Source of the DNA: AC-32 sp963719275
GTDB taxonomy: Bacteria > Actinomycetota > Thermoleophilia > Gaiellales > Gaiellaceae
Length of the DNA: 64,000 nt
Direction of reading: 5' to 3'
Assembly (NCBI GenBank): GCA_963719275.1
Contig: CAVRBT010000008.1
Coordinates: forward strand, 171,948 to 235,947
Positions 53,315 through 62,561 of this stretch are shown one piece after another. How positions within the stretch are numbered: the first letter of the stretch is position 1; each line of letters begins with the position of its first letter. The notes beneath the pieces are model-generated. The model searched no databases. It was not told where the DNA came from and saw only the letters and a program-made list of their open reading frames with translations. Made by a program: the position numbers and the translations under genes.

Positions 53315-54958
53315 CTATTTCGGATTGGGAGCGGGATTCGCTACAAAGAACACGACCTGAGCCGAACCACTGTGGCCGGCTTCATCGGCTTGGCTGGCGA
53401 CCGCTCGGTACCACTCGCCTGGCGCCAACGTTTCCGAATCGACCGACCAGCTGCCGCTGTTATCAGGGGTTGCGTTCAGCGTCTCGACTGGCGGGGCTGA
53501 AGCTGCAGCCTTGTACTTCGAGACGGTCAGCGTAACGCCGGTCAGATCGCCCGGCAGCGTGCCCGCAGAGCCGCTGAAGGTGGGCTTCTCTGTGGTCTTC
53601 GTTCGACCTTTCGGTGAGGTAATCGTTACCACGGGTGCGGTGAGATCGACAATGAACGTCACTGCCATAACGCCGACGTTGCCGGCTTGGTCGGCCTGCT
53701 CGACGCGCGCGGTGTACACACCCTCGGTCAGCCCCGCGCTGGCTGCGACCGAGAAATCTCCGCTGTCGTTGCGACGAGTGTTCAGCAGTTCCACTGGGTC
53801 GCCGGCCGCTGTCGGATTGCGAGCGAGGCGAACGCTGATCGTCCTCAAATCGCCGGGTGCCAGACCGGCCGTGCCGTGGAAGGTCGGCGCAGCGGTCGAG
53901 AGGAAACTGCCGTCGGCGGGCGCGTCCAGGACGACCTGAGGCGGAGTCGAGTCGAGAGGCCTTATCGGAGGCGAGGTCGCGGGGCCGGCATCCGCTGAGC
54001 TGTTGGTCTCAGCTGCGGGGCCGGTGTCAACTGAGGGGCCGCCGGTTGTCGAGGTGCCCGTGCTTGGAGAGCTGCCAGGGCCGGTCGACGTCTCGGTAGC
54101 GATCGCTGTGTCAGGCTGAGAATGCGTCGACGCGGAGGACGAAAGTTGGAGTGATTGCGTGAGCGTCGAGGGGCTCGTGTCGCGAGCGGAGCTGGTTGCG
54201 AACCCCAGGGTCAGGCCGCCGAAGGCGAGGATCGCAATGACGGTGCCACCTCCTACAAGCCGCAACGAGCCGTGATGCTTGACCGGCGGCACCGGACCGT
54301 CGAGACCCGCGCGGTCGCGCCGCGCCGCGTCGAGGTTGTGGCGAGTGGCGCAGCGCCCGCGCGCGCCCAGCTGCTCCTTGATCCGCAGCGCCTCGCTCAG
54401 ATGCCTTGACGCTGCGACCGCATCGCCGGCACCGAGGTGGAGTGAGCCAAGCTCGTGGAGTGCCCAGGCCTCAGCCTCGCGGTCTCCGATTACTTGCGCG
54501 GTGCGAAGAGCGAGCTGAAGTGTCCGGAGGAGTTCCACCCACCGGAGGAAGAGGGCGAGGAGCCCGGCGAGATCGCGGGCGAGACGGAGCGCTTCCTTGT
54601 GTCGCCCGGCCCGATCCAGCCTGGCGAGGAGGCCGAGCAGGGCGTCGATCTCTTCCAAGACGACCTTCGGATCAAGCGCCTTGCCGGCGGCGAGATCATT
54701 GAACAGGCGTACCCCCTTCTCGCACCGAGCCGTGACGGCCGAGGCATCCTCGACGACCTCGTCCAGCAGGGAAGCGGCTGTGGGATCTGCTTCAGTGACG
54801 CCCGCATCAAGCGCCATTGCGAGGTTGCCCGCATTTGCCTCCTCCCACAGCGACTCGAAGAGGACGAATGTCTCTGTCGTCGAGCTCAGCTCGAGCGCGT
54901 AGCTCCCAACGCGCACAGCTGCGGTCGGAGAAGTGTTAGCGGTAACGAACTGCTTCAT
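53315..54958 (-). CDS. TPR-transmembrane-Ig-like protein
   Basis: The 547-aa protein has a helical TPR half (residues ~20-195: FVLFESLWEEANAGNLAMAL, ALRLARDLAGLLALFLRWVE, EAWALHELGSLHLGAGDAVA), one membrane helix (~232-250, GGTVIAILAFGGLTLGFATS), a Ser/Thr/Pro-rich spacer and two Ig-like domains (PPQVVLDAPADGSFLSTAAP; APVVTITSPKGRTKTTEKPT). The ends are thus in the cytoplasm and outside, a layout suited to signalling across the membrane. No kinase or ATPase domain is present. Confidence 0.75.
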   Translation of the reverse strand: MKQFVTANTSPTAAVRVGSYALELSSTTETFVLFESLWEEANAGNLAMALDAGVTEADPTAASLLDEVVEDASAVTARCEKGVRLFNDLAAGKALDPKVVLEEIDALLGLLARLDRAGRHKEALRLARDLAGLLALFLRWVELLRTLQLALRTAQVIGDREAEAWALHELGSLHLGAGDAVAASRHLSEALRIKEQLGARGRCATRHNLDAARRDRAGLDGPVPPVKHHGSLRLVGGGTVIAILAFGGLTLGFATSSARDTSPSTLTQSLQLSSSASTHSQPDTAIATETSTGPGSSPSTGTSTTGGPSVDTGPAAETNSSADAGPATSPPIRPLDSTPPQVVLDAPADGSFLSTAAPTFHGTAGLAPGDLRTISVRLARNPTAAGDPVELLNTRRNDSGDFSVAASAGLTEGVYTARVEQADQAGNVGVMAVTFIVDLTAPVVTITSPKGRTKTTEKPTFSGSAGTLPGDLTGVTLTVSKYKAAASAPPVETLNATPDNSGSWSVDSETLAPGEWYRAVASQADEAGHSGSAQVVFFVANPAPNPK

Positions 54959-55070
54959 GACCTGCTCCCTGCTCTCGTCTGTTCAACGTCGCTGCCAACG
55001 AGACGAGCGAGCGGTAGCAGGATGGGAGCGGTCTGGCAGCAAGACTCTGCCGTTGCCAGCCTGCTGACCC

Positions 55071-55263
55071 GGAGAAGTACTGCCACAACGGGGGTATGGC
55101 CTCGCCCTCCACCACGGCGGGCGAGCCCTCACACGTGTGTGCCGGCAAGGGGTCCGCGATCAGCATTGTGGCGCCCGTCGTGGACCCCAGGAAGCTTCGA
55201 GTTTGCAGCGGAAATGCCGCAGGATCCGCGGCTCCGTGCGCTTTGGGGGCAGCGCTGGACTCG
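55071..55263. repeat. Dispersed structured repeat, copy B
   Basis: It runs from GGAGAAGTACTGCCACAACG to GTGCGCTTTGGGGGCAGCGC. The hairpin is CCGCGAT-CAGC-ATTGTGG, kept by G-U pairs, and an outer GGGGTCC...GGACCCC closes it. Confidence 0.8.
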
Positions 55264-55442
55264 TTGCCGTGCCGCCTCGCCTCGTTGTACCCCCTACGGG
55301 GATCGGAAAGGCCAGCAACGGAGTCGAAGAAGCGTCGTAGCCGGGAAGCAAACAGGAGGGCACGTGTACAGAGACCCGAAAAGGCCTTGGCGCCGTCGCA
55401 GGCTGGTGGCGAGACAACTCAGTCAAAGCGAGGATCAGCACG

Positions 55443-55901
55443 GTGGCGTCTCTTGTGCTCCTGGCCATCGTGGTCATAGCTGCGAGTACTCCCTCGTCGA
55501 GCAATAACCGCAGAGACAGGCAGGCCAGCGCGACGCCCGCCCAGCAGCAACGCCCTCCGGCGACGAAACATCCGAGTACTGCCGAGCTTGCGGCCCGCCG
55601 CGTAAAGGTGCGCGCCGCCGCTCGGGCACGTGTTGGTGCAGCCAAGATCAGAAGGGCAAAAGCTCAGGCGCGCAAAGCAGCCGCAGCCAAGGCAGCCGCA
55701 GCCAAGGCAGCCGCAGCCAAAGCAGCCGCGCAGGCCCAGAGCTGTAACCCGAACTACAGCGGCTGTCTTGATCCGAATGCCTACGACTACGACTGTGCGG
55801 GGGGATCGGGAGACGGCTCTAATTACACGGGGACTATCGAGGTGATCGGATATGACGATTACGGCCTTGACGCCGACGGAGACGGCTATGGGTGCAATTA
55901 G
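55443..55901 (+). CDS. Exported Ala/Lys-rich protein with excalibur-like C-terminal domain
   Basis: From GTG 55443 the 152-aa product has a hydrophobic start (ASLVLLAIVVIAAS), a basic helical stalk with AAAAK repeats encoded by a tandem 15-bp unit (55685-55730), and a Cys-rich calcium-binding-like end (SCNPNYSGCLDPNAYDYDCA, DDYGLDADGDGYGCN, with DxDxDG). Such domains end many secreted actinobacterial proteins. It likely sits at the cell surface. The start is uncertain. Confidence 0.6.
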   Translation: MASLVLLAIVVIAASTPSSSNNRRDRQASATPAQQQRPPATKHPSTAELAARRVKVRAAARARVGAAKIRRAKAQARKAAAAKAAAAKAAAAKAAAQAQSCNPNYSGCLDPNAYDYDCAGGSGDGSNYTGTIEVIGYDDYGLDADGDGYGCN

Positions 55902-56023
55902 CCGAGGCTCCGCGCTGACACCGAATTAAGAAACCGGCACCTTCCGCTGCCCGGACAACGCCGCGCTGACCGTTACCAACAACAGGGCAATAGGTCCGTC
56001 CCCGACCCAGCGTACTATCCCAG

Positions 56024-56230
56024 CATGGCTACTGAGACCGACCGCACAACCGCTTGCGTTGGCGCGAAGCAACCGTGAAGGAAAAGAAACAGGCCGCTTT
56101 GGCCGTCAAGGTTGAGCAGCTAATCAACCAAGGCTTTGAGCGGCTGGACCTGCACCACGTTGAGCGCAATTGGCGCCGCTGGCCGCGAAGGAGTGCCAGG
56201 CCAGAGGGGTCCGCGATCGCCATCATGGCC
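56024..56230 (+). pseudogene. Small basic protein, frameshifted
   Basis: ATG 56024 reads MATETDR and then fails. The next frame continues HNRLRWREATVKEKKQAALA and VKVEQLINQGFERLDLHHVE before entering repeat copy C. A one-base change near 56045 links them. It is reminiscent of the start of the tRNA-element protein at 13345. Confidence 0.4.
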
Positions 56231-56384
56231 CCCGTCGTGGTTCCCCAGGAAGCTGGCTGTTTGCAGGGGAAAATGCTTGGGGTCCGCGATCAGCGCCCTT
56301 TGGGGGCGAAGATGCGCTTGCCTTCTGGCCTTGCCTGGACGCGAGAAGTACTGCTCCAACGGGGGCATGGCCTTCCCGCTCGGA
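56203..56384. repeat. Dispersed structured repeat, copy C (rearranged tandem)
   Basis: The 3' half of the repeat (56203-56316, with GGGGTCCGCGATCGCCATCA and CCCTTTGGGGGC) comes first. After ~25 bases the 5' half of a second unit follows (56341-56384, GCGAGAAGTACTGCTCCAAC). This implies head-to-tail units with deletions. Confidence 0.75.
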
Positions 56385-56509
56385 GGGGGACGACGATGGC
56401 CCCCTTGGGCCTTCGCCCCCGCCCCAGCCCGAGCGCAGCGCTTATTGAAGCCACTTGGTCTCGCAGGCCCACGGCCACGGGGCGGAACGTGGGCGAGGAG
56501 CGACCGGGG

Positions 56510-57229
56510 TCATTTGGCTAGCGCCACCCCGTAGCTCTCGGTGAATGCCGCTTGAGCGTAGGCCGAGGATGCGTATCCGAAGCCCTTGTCGCCCCATGTG
56601 GTACCCCAGCTGTTCCTGACGATGAACCGGTCTGGCGTGTAGCCGACGAGCGCGACCGCGTGGCCGCCGCGGACGGTTTTGGGGCGGTAGGGGTCGAGGT
56701 TGCCCTTGGTGTTGGGGGCATCGTCCCAGGTGGCGTCGACGTCAAGCCGTACGAGGATCGGACCCTTGCTCGCGAGCCATGCCTTCCAGGCGGGTAGGTC
56801 TCTGCCGAGGTTGAAGTAGGCGTTGATCTTGAGCTGGGCGGCGAGTGCGTAGAAGCTCTTAACGTCCCCGCTGTAGAGCTTGCCGGACTCGAACGGCAGG
56901 ACGTTGCCTTTGACGGCCCCGTACCTGCGGGCGATGTCGAGCGCGGCTTTGAGACTTGTGCCATCGCTTTCGATGAAGGTCGTCGGCTGGCTGGTGAAGG
57001 CGTCGGTCTCCTTGGCTGCCATCCACTGGAAGCGCACCGCGAGTCGCTCGGTCTTCGCAAGCCGGCCTGCTTTGACGAAGTGCCAGCGCAAGACAGCGTC
57101 GGCGCTCGCCCAGCCGACACACGACCCGGTGCTGCCTTGGTCGGAGATCTTCCACCAGGGCGCGCGAAGGTCTTTCGCGGCTGGGATCGGCGGCGCCGCC
57201 GCCATGACGCCCGCATCCTTCGCGTGCAC
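56510..57229 (-). CDS. Papain-like C1 family cysteine peptidase
   Basis: The product has the C1A triad: SDQGSTGSCVGWASADAVLR (oxyanion Gln and nucleophile Cys), RGGHAVALVGYTPDRFIV (His) and RNSWGTTWGDKGFGYASSAY (Asn). It cleaves proteins; there is no signal peptide. GTG 57229 is the first in-frame start, but coding character continues upstream (EEVLNCLPSQDQEQDWSIVH) to an out-of-frame ATG at 57314, so the N-terminus is probably frameshifted by one base. Confidence 0.85.
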   Translation of the reverse strand: MHAKDAGVMAAAPPIPAAKDLRAPWWKISDQGSTGSCVGWASADAVLRWHFVKAGRLAKTERLAVRFQWMAAKETDAFTSQPTTFIESDGTSLKAALDIARRYGAVKGNVLPFESGKLYSGDVKSFYALAAQLKINAYFNLGRDLPAWKAWLASKGPILVRLDVDATWDDAPNTKGNLDPYRPKTVRGGHAVALVGYTPDRFIVRNSWGTTWGDKGFGYASSAYAQAAFTESYGVALAK

Positions 57230-57529
57230 GATCGACCAGTCTTGTTCCTGGTCCTGCGAGGGCAGGCAGTTGAGGACCTCTTCACTCTCCGCGGTCGGGC
57301 CATCGTGCTACCTCCGATCGTTTAGGGACGAGATACGTGAACTTAAGCGTCTTTCGACCACCGACGGCGCGAGCACTTCACCGGCTGTCTCTCGACTCGC
57401 ATCGGGCGCTCCTCGGTGTAGGCGCCGCAACGATCGCCCAGAAGACGATCGCGCTGCAGACGCTACTCCAGCGGCCGTAACCTTGTTCGCAGTCGCGAAT
57501 AGAATCGTCTTCGGAACCAAGTGCGTTAG

Positions 57530-57892
57530 ATGCCAAATGCGCCTGACAGAGCCGAGCTGGAGGCCGCGATCAACCGGCATCTCGGCTTGCTACCGCCTGA
57601 CGAGATGACTGACGCGCTGATCGTGAAGGTCGCCGAGCTTGAACCGGTCACGTGGCCGCCGGATTCGAAGCAATTCCGAGCCGGACTTTTCCTCTCCGTC
57701 CCCTTTCTCGGAGCCGACCGCACGAAGCTCGATCACGCCTTGGCCCGTGTTCGCAAGGGCTTCAAGCGCAACGAGATCTTGCCGGGATGGCACGTCGAGT
57801 TGTCTGAGGAGAAGGTTTACTCCCACCGGGACGACGAGGCGGGCGCGGTGCTTCTGACTCAGCCGGTCGTGTTGACACTCACACCTGCCTAG
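57530..57892 (+). CDS. Hypothetical protein, 120 aa
   Basis: The product (RAELEAAINRHLGLLPPDEM, SKQFRAGLFLSVPFLGADRT, HVELSEEKVYSHRDDEAGAV) is soluble and acidic with no known motif. It is convergent to none and has no strong SD. Function unknown. Confidence 0.45.
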   Translation: MPNAPDRAELEAAINRHLGLLPPDEMTDALIVKVAELEPVTWPPDSKQFRAGLFLSVPFLGADRTKLDHALARVRKGFKRNEILPGWHVELSEEKVYSHRDDEAGAVLLTQPVVLTLTPA

Positions 57893-58349
57893 GTCCGACC
57901 CCGACGCCCTCCTTTCGCCGTGGACAACTGCCAGGCGACTTGTCGGGGAGCAACACCGCTAGACGGCGCGGTCGCTTCCTGGGGGGAAGAGAGGTCAGGC
58001 GATGGTGCCGCGCAGCAGCGGGAATGCACGCCTCGGAATCTGCATGTGCAGAGGCGTCGCGCCGTGACCGCCACCTGCGCAGTGGGCGCTTCCAACACCG
58101 CCAGCGTCCCCGGCGCTGCACGCCACCCCCAACCAACGGATGACGGAGAAGCACGCCGGCAAGGCGGGACTCCGGCGCGAGTGAAGAGTCCCCGGAAACC
58201 GATGATCCTGCCGAGGCCAGCGGACGCGGCACCCCTGCGAAGTAGGAGTCTCGGCCGCACTGGTTATCAGGCCCTCCAGCCGGCGACCGCGTCGCACATG
58301 CGGCTTGCTCCCATGGACGAGCATTTGCCGCGAGTGTAGAAGTCCAGCG
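57893..58349. other. Intergenic stretch
   Basis: No supported gene was found. Long opposing frames exist, but codon use and lack of motifs suggest noise. Confidence 0.35.
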
Positions 58350-58544
58350 ATGGTCAGAGGCTATTGCTACCGGGTCTACTTCGAGGACGGAGGAAACGAG
58401 ACGACGAACTACGTTGGAGCGGTCCTGCAGGTCGGCGACACCATCAACCTCGACGGCGAGCACTGGATCGTCACCGAGGCCAAGGTCGTGAGCGAGAGAG
58501 ACGTGGACTTTGAGATCCGCGTCCGCCACGCCGAGCAGGAATAG
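58350..58544 (+). CDS. Small beta-rich hypothetical protein
   Basis: From ATG 58350 the 64-aa product (VRGYCYRVYFEDGGNETTNY, VGDTINLDGEHWIVTEAKVV) looks like a compact beta barrel. It may be an SH3-like or Tudor-like fold; this is speculative. Confidence 0.5.
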   Translation: MVRGYCYRVYFEDGGNETTNYVGAVLQVGDTINLDGEHWIVTEAKVVSERDVDFEIRVRHAEQE

Positions 58545-58753
58545 GTTCGTTCACGCCGCTTGGATCGCAGCCCGCGATCTTGCTCGTTCGCCGGATGCGT
58601 TCGTGCGGGGGTGTGCCGCTTCCATCGCGTTGAGAACGGACGTCGACTCGTACCAAGCCCTAGGCGCGATCCTGTGGGTGAATAGCGCTCATGCGCTCGT
58701 GCATTGAGCGAGCAGCGGCCTCCTGGCTGTGGGTAGAGCTGTGGAGAACGTGT

Positions 58754-59046
58754 TTACTTCTCGGCTGAGCCCGACAGACCACGACTGCGAAGAGCATTAA
58801 TGCGGCGCTGAAGGGCCATGCCAAACTGCCTCTTGGATCTTTCGGACTCGGCTCGCTGGATCTCAGCCTCCGCCTCCTCGGCAGTGTCTTGACGAGCGTG
58901 CCAGAGGTCGACGTGCAGTAGCTCGATTTCCTCGACCAGCATCATGATCGCCCTGCCGGCGGCTCTTAGCTCGTCCCGGCCTCGCTCAGGAGACCTTCGC
59001 CCCAGGTCCGCAGCATTTCGAGCTTCTCTTCGTCCAGACGGTCCAT
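58754..59046 (-). pseudogene. Helical conserved protein split by one base
   Basis: ATG 59046 gives DRLDEEKLEMLRTWGEGLLS then stops. One base removed near 58977 continues DELRAAGRAIMMLVEEIELL, HVDLWHARQDTAEEAEAEIQ and on to the stop at 58754. The repaired protein is ~97 aa, a coiled coil of unknown role. Confidence 0.6.
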
Positions 59047-59585
59047 CAGGCGCCCTCCTCGCCGCCGATTCTGGAACGCCGCCACAGTCAATGGACGCGC
59101 CCGCCCTTCTTCCGCGAGGAGGTTCTCACACGCTCGCTACCTTTGTGCGACCCCAGGTCGTTCAGAGGGTCCGTCGCTCGCTCACGGCAACGATGACCGG
59201 CTTGGGTACCAAGCACGACTCGATGCGGGATGTCGAACTTGCCTCCAGCTGGTAGTCGAGCTCCTCGACGGAGCATTGATCGGTGCGCAGAGCTGGGCGA
59301 GCCCTTGACGAGGCGGCAGCGGCTCACGCTTCTGACCGGAGGCCAACTCGCGCTCGGCGACTGGCGCAACCTTGCCCGCGAAGTCCCGCCTCAGCGTGCG
59401 CGCTCGCTGGGCCACGCGCTCCCGCTGGGCCTGCTGGCCCGGTCAGGCCGCAGGCGTCGGAGGCGGTGGCTGAGGTCATCTCCTCCAAGATGAACGCCGA
59501 TGGCGTGCATCCCTTCCCAACCATCTACACAGGCCGCGCGAAGTACGGTAAGGGCCGCGTCAGGAGGGTCGGGCTGATGGACGTA
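59047..59585. other. Intergenic stretch
   Basis: No complete gene was found. A short frame ending near 59540 (EVISSKMNADGVHPFPTIYT) may be a remnant. Confidence 0.35.
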
Positions 59586-59810
59586 GTGCCCTTTGGGGGC
59601 AGCAATGGGCTCGAGTGCCTTATCTAGCAAACGCAAGAAGTACTGCCACAACGGGGCATGGCCTTTGCCCACCATCACGGCGTCGGCTTGCCTAGGGGTC
59701 CACGATGGAGCTCGTGGCTCCTTCCGACGGTCCCCTGAAAACGTCCGGTTTGCAGGGGAAAAGCCCGCAGGGTCCGGAGTCCGTGCCCTTTGGGGGCAGC
59801 GATGGAGTCG
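59586..59810. repeat. Dispersed structured repeat, copy D (with a partial tandem unit)
   Basis: A partial 3' end (59586-59610, GTGCCCTTTGGGGGCAGCAA) is followed after ~20 bases by a full unit (59631-59810, ACGCAAGAAGTACTGCCACA). The hairpin is CCACGA-TGGAGC-TCGTGG (59700-59717). It is closest to copy A. Confidence 0.8.
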
Positions 59811-60043
59811 ATTGCCAGGGACGGCGGTCGAGTGCTGGCTCGACGCGGCAAGACCTCTGCGCCGTCTGTCTATCGACCCATTTTTGTAACACCTAGCACA
59901 AATGCTGCTATGCTGGAGAGGCGCTAGACCTAGCGCGGAAGCCGTCGAGGCTCCTCGCACTTCCTCTTTGACTCCCGGATCGGGCCTGAGTGCAGGGGAG
60001 AGCATTCCGCTCTCCACGAGAGTTCTAGAGAAGGTGGTGTGAG

Positions 60044-60295
60044 ATGACGAGATTCCTCAAGTGGCGGAAGATGACCTGGGCACTCTTGCTCTGGGGCGCG
60101 CTGATCGGTCTCTGGATGGTCAGCGGCACGTTCGTGCTGGCCCTCCTGGCAGGAGCGCTTGGCCTCATCGTCCTGAGCGTGATCTGGTTCATGACTATGC
60201 CGCTCTGGCGTCAGGGCCACGGCGCGCGGCTTCGCCGGATGCGTTCAGTCGAGATCCCGTACAAGCCCGTCAAGAGTTTCAGCTCGAACAGTTAG
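60044..60295 (+). CDS. Small membrane protein, two spans
   Basis: ATG 60044 follows AGAAGGTGGTGTGAG. The 83-aa product has one long hydrophobic hairpin (MTWALLLWGALIGLWMVSGT, LALLAGALGLIVLSVIWFMT) and a basic tail. Function unknown. Confidence 0.6.
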   Translation: MTRFLKWRKMTWALLLWGALIGLWMVSGTFVLALLAGALGLIVLSVIWFMTMPLWRQGHGARLRRMRSVEIPYKPVKSFSSNS

Positions 60296-60344
60296 GGGAC
60301 CCCGACCGCGCTCAGACCTCCGCGCAGCGAGGTCAGGCCGCTAC

Positions 60345-60602
60345 TCAGTGTCGGGACTCAGTCGAAGCAGCGCGGCGTCTCGCGGCCGCCGTTTGTCTCC
60401 GCGGGGATTCTGCCTGCTCGCCGAGCGGAATCTCCTCGATGTACGCAACGGCCGAGCGGTGGATGCTGACTCGGTGGCCGGGCTCAGCAGCCGTCATCAG
60501 CGTGAACAGGCCAGCCTCGTGCTCGAGTCGCTGCTGCACCTGATCAAAGTCCTCCTCGACGGTGATCGATAGCCCTCCGCTGAAGTAGACGTGCGTCGGC
60601 AT
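60345..60602 (-). CDS. Hypothetical protein, 85 aa
   Basis: ATG 60602 has AAGGAGG upstream. The product (THVYFSGGLSITVEEDFDQV, VSIHRSAVAYIEEIPLGEQA) is a small soluble protein of unknown function. Confidence 0.55.
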   Translation of the reverse strand: MPTHVYFSGGLSITVEEDFDQVQQRLEHEAGLFTLMTAAEPGHRVSIHRSAVAYIEEIPLGEQAESPRRQTAAARRRAASTESRH

Positions 60603-60703
60603 ACAGCCTCCTTCTCCACCTCGACGGTTAGAGGGCGCCGATCCAAGCGACGAGGTGGAATCCGAGCTGGGCGGTTCGGCGTAGTAGCGAGCGGGGCGCG
60701 CGA

Positions 60704-61057
60704 ATGTCGTCCCACCGAATGGAATGGAGCACCGAAAACGTCAAGGGGGGAGGAACTGAGTTCATGCGCACCCTCTGGGTCTGCGAGGTTGCCGGCGGGC
60801 CCCAGCAATATGCAGCCACGAAACCGGGCAGAACTCCTCTTGGCCTGGAAGAGGCACATCGCCAACTGAAGATCTCTCCCGCCGAGTTCGACGAGGTCGC
60901 GGCTGAACTCGGGCGAACGCTTGACTTCTTCAAGGTGTCGGAGCGGGAGAAGGGGGAGGTTCTGGCTGCATTTGCCGCACACAAGGGCGAGGTGGCTGAG
61001 GGATACTCCCAGTTGCCCCGGGCTGAGCGCTCGAAGACCTCGCCCGGTGTCCATTGA
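60704..61057 (+). CDS. N-terminally truncated group 1 truncated-hemoglobin-like protein
   Basis: TEFMRTLWVCEVAGGPQQYA and LGLEEAHRQLKISPAEFDEV followed by AAELGRTLDFFKVSEREKGE match the E-to-H helices of group 1 truncated hemoglobin, with the proximal His in EEAHRQL. About 45-50 N-terminal residues with the distal Tyr are missing and replaced by MSSHRMEWSTENVKGGG. Heme binding is doubtful. Confidence 0.65.
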   Translation: MSSHRMEWSTENVKGGGTEFMRTLWVCEVAGGPQQYAATKPGRTPLGLEEAHRQLKISPAEFDEVAAELGRTLDFFKVSEREKGEVLAAFAAHKGEVAEGYSQLPRAERSKTSPGVH

Positions 61058-61230
61058 GGAGAGACCCGGCTACAGCAGGGCGGTATCAATCCCGTGCCCG
61101 ATGTAATCTCGTGCCCGATGTGGGGATCTTGTCAGCGTTGCTCTCTGGGGAGCGAAGCGATGGAGAGACCCGAAATGATCCCGGCCGGGCTCAGGTTTAT
61201 GCGAGCTGGCCGGAAGGAAAAGAGGTGCGC

Positions 61231-61341
61231 GTGATCCTTGCTGCGTCCACCATCGCCATCGTCGCCATCGCTGCGGTGATCATCGTCGCCATCCTCGCGC
61301 TGGTCTACCTCTTGCCCCGCGGAGGCCGGCGGCGGCGGTAG
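61231..61341 (+). CDS. Single-span membrane peptide, 36 aa
   Basis: GTG 61231 has AGAGG 5 bases upstream. The product is one hydrophobic helix (ILAASTIAIVAIAAVIIVAI) ending in GGRRRR. Small regulatory membrane peptides look like this; function unknown. Confidence 0.45.
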   Translation: MILAASTIAIVAIAAVIIVAILALVYLLPRGGRRRR

Positions 61342-61555
61342 GTAGGGACAGGGACAGCCCGAATCGTCTTCCACGGAGCGCTCGAACACGGGCCTCTTTG
61401 TCGCCTTAGAAGTCCGCGCTCTCCGAGCTAGAGAGCCGCGTGGGGCGCCGGGTCGCCTGAGTGATCCTCAGTCGCTGCCGAGCTCGCGCCGGAGCGCTTC
61501 CGGCAGTAGAACGCGAGTTTCCGGCCACTCGCGCCCGCTCGAAAGCGCCGGGCAA

Positions 61556-61585
61556 AGAAGAAGGCCCGCAAGCGGGCCTTCTTCT
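61556..61585 (-). terminator. Rho-independent terminator of the 61604 gene
   Basis: AGAAGAAGGCCCGC pairs perfectly with GCGGGCCTTCTTCT (14-bp stem, 2-base loop). On the minus strand it lies 18 bases after the stop codon and is followed by TTT. This is a strong terminator. Confidence 0.85.
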
Positions 61586-61603
61586 CAGTTCGGATCGAAG
61601 CGG

Positions 61604-61918
61604 TTAGACGCCGACAAACTCGGGCATCTTGTGCGCCATCAGCTTGCCGGAGGTGACCTTCGGCGGGTTCGGCATCACCCGCTGCAGGTTCTCCTCCTGC
61701 AACACCTTCGCCGCAATGCGGTTCGACTCGTCGAGGTTGCTCGACGTCTCGAACAGGCTGATCGAGGTCAGGACGCCGTTCGCGGGCTCAAACAGGAAGT
61801 AACCGCTGAAGCCCGGCAACTCGCTCAGACGGGGAATCAGGTTCTCGTTGGCCTTCTCGGTGATCTCGACCAAACGAGTCTCGTCGACACCTTCGTACCT
61901 TCTGATGGTGGCATACAT
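61604..61918 (-). CDS. Antibiotic-biosynthesis-monooxygenase-like small protein
   Basis: The 104-aa product (YATIRRYEGVDETRLVEITE, SGYFLFEPANGVLTSISLFE, DESNRIAAKVLQEENLQRVM) has the pattern of the dimeric alpha/beta barrel family. It is a complete unit with its own terminator. The enzymatic role is unknown. Confidence 0.65.
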   Translation of the reverse strand: MYATIRRYEGVDETRLVEITEKANENLIPRLSELPGFSGYFLFEPANGVLTSISLFETSSNLDESNRIAAKVLQEENLQRVMPNPPKVTSGKLMAHKMPEFVGV

Positions 61919-62375
61919 CTCGTGCTCCTCACTCTCGCGGTTCAGGGCGGAGGCGCTGTTAGGCCTCCGAGGTCAGACCGTCATGGAGGCGGGCTTCGCC
62001 GGGCCAACAACTCACCACAACAAGGCGCCTCGAGCGGCAGATCGCGAAAAGGCTCAGACGAGCGCTTCCGCCACAAAGAAAGAGAGAGGCAAAGCGCTTC
62101 AGCCGAACTGCGCAAAACCGTTCTTCCCGCTGCTACTGACGACACTACAGGCGCTCGCCGGCGCGTGCCGGCATAGGTGGAAGTCCATGCGGATAATCCC
62201 GCTAATTGCGGGTCACGGGACGGGCAACCCTCGAGCTAGGTGCCCCCGAGACCCGCCTCGACGGGTGTCGTCGAGGCTCGTACGGGAAACGCTGAGCGGA
62301 CGGCTCGCCGTCCGATCTTTTTTAACCGACTCGACTGCCTGTCCTAGTGTTGCCGCAACCGAACAGGAGATCGCA
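61919..62375. other. Intergenic stretch
   Basis: No supported gene was found. GATCTTTTTTAACCGACTCG (62313-62332) is a T-rich patch that may belong to a promoter or terminator. Confidence 0.35.
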
Positions 62376-62561
62376 GTGGCACTCGGGGACGAAGTCGACG
62401 AGATCTTTAGGCGCGAGGTGAAGTCTCTGCCCGCTTAACACGAAAGCGCAGGCGGCGAGTGGGTCTGGGTCGTGCCGCCGGTGGACGAGATGAATCATCT
62501 GCTCATGGCGTTCGTTTCACCTGCTCGCCGATCGCATCGAGCACATGCAGAAGACCTGAAA
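62376..62561 (+). pseudogene. Small conserved protein with nonsense and frameshift
   Basis: GTG 62376 (AGGAGA upstream) encodes ALGDEVDEIFRREVKSLPA then TAA. The frame continues HESAGGEWVWVVPPVDEMNH, LLMAF, then shifts to HLLADRIEHMQKT and a stop. It reads as one short protein damaged twice. Confidence 0.45.

Noticed and set aside
55685..55730. Tandem 15-bp repeat as a separate genetic element
   Set aside because: It encodes the AAAAK stalk inside the exported protein and needs no other explanation.
59391..60017. Long minus-strand frame across repeat copy D (208 codons)
   Set aside because: The matching frame is broken in the other copies by changes in G-run length, so it is unlikely to be protein-coding.
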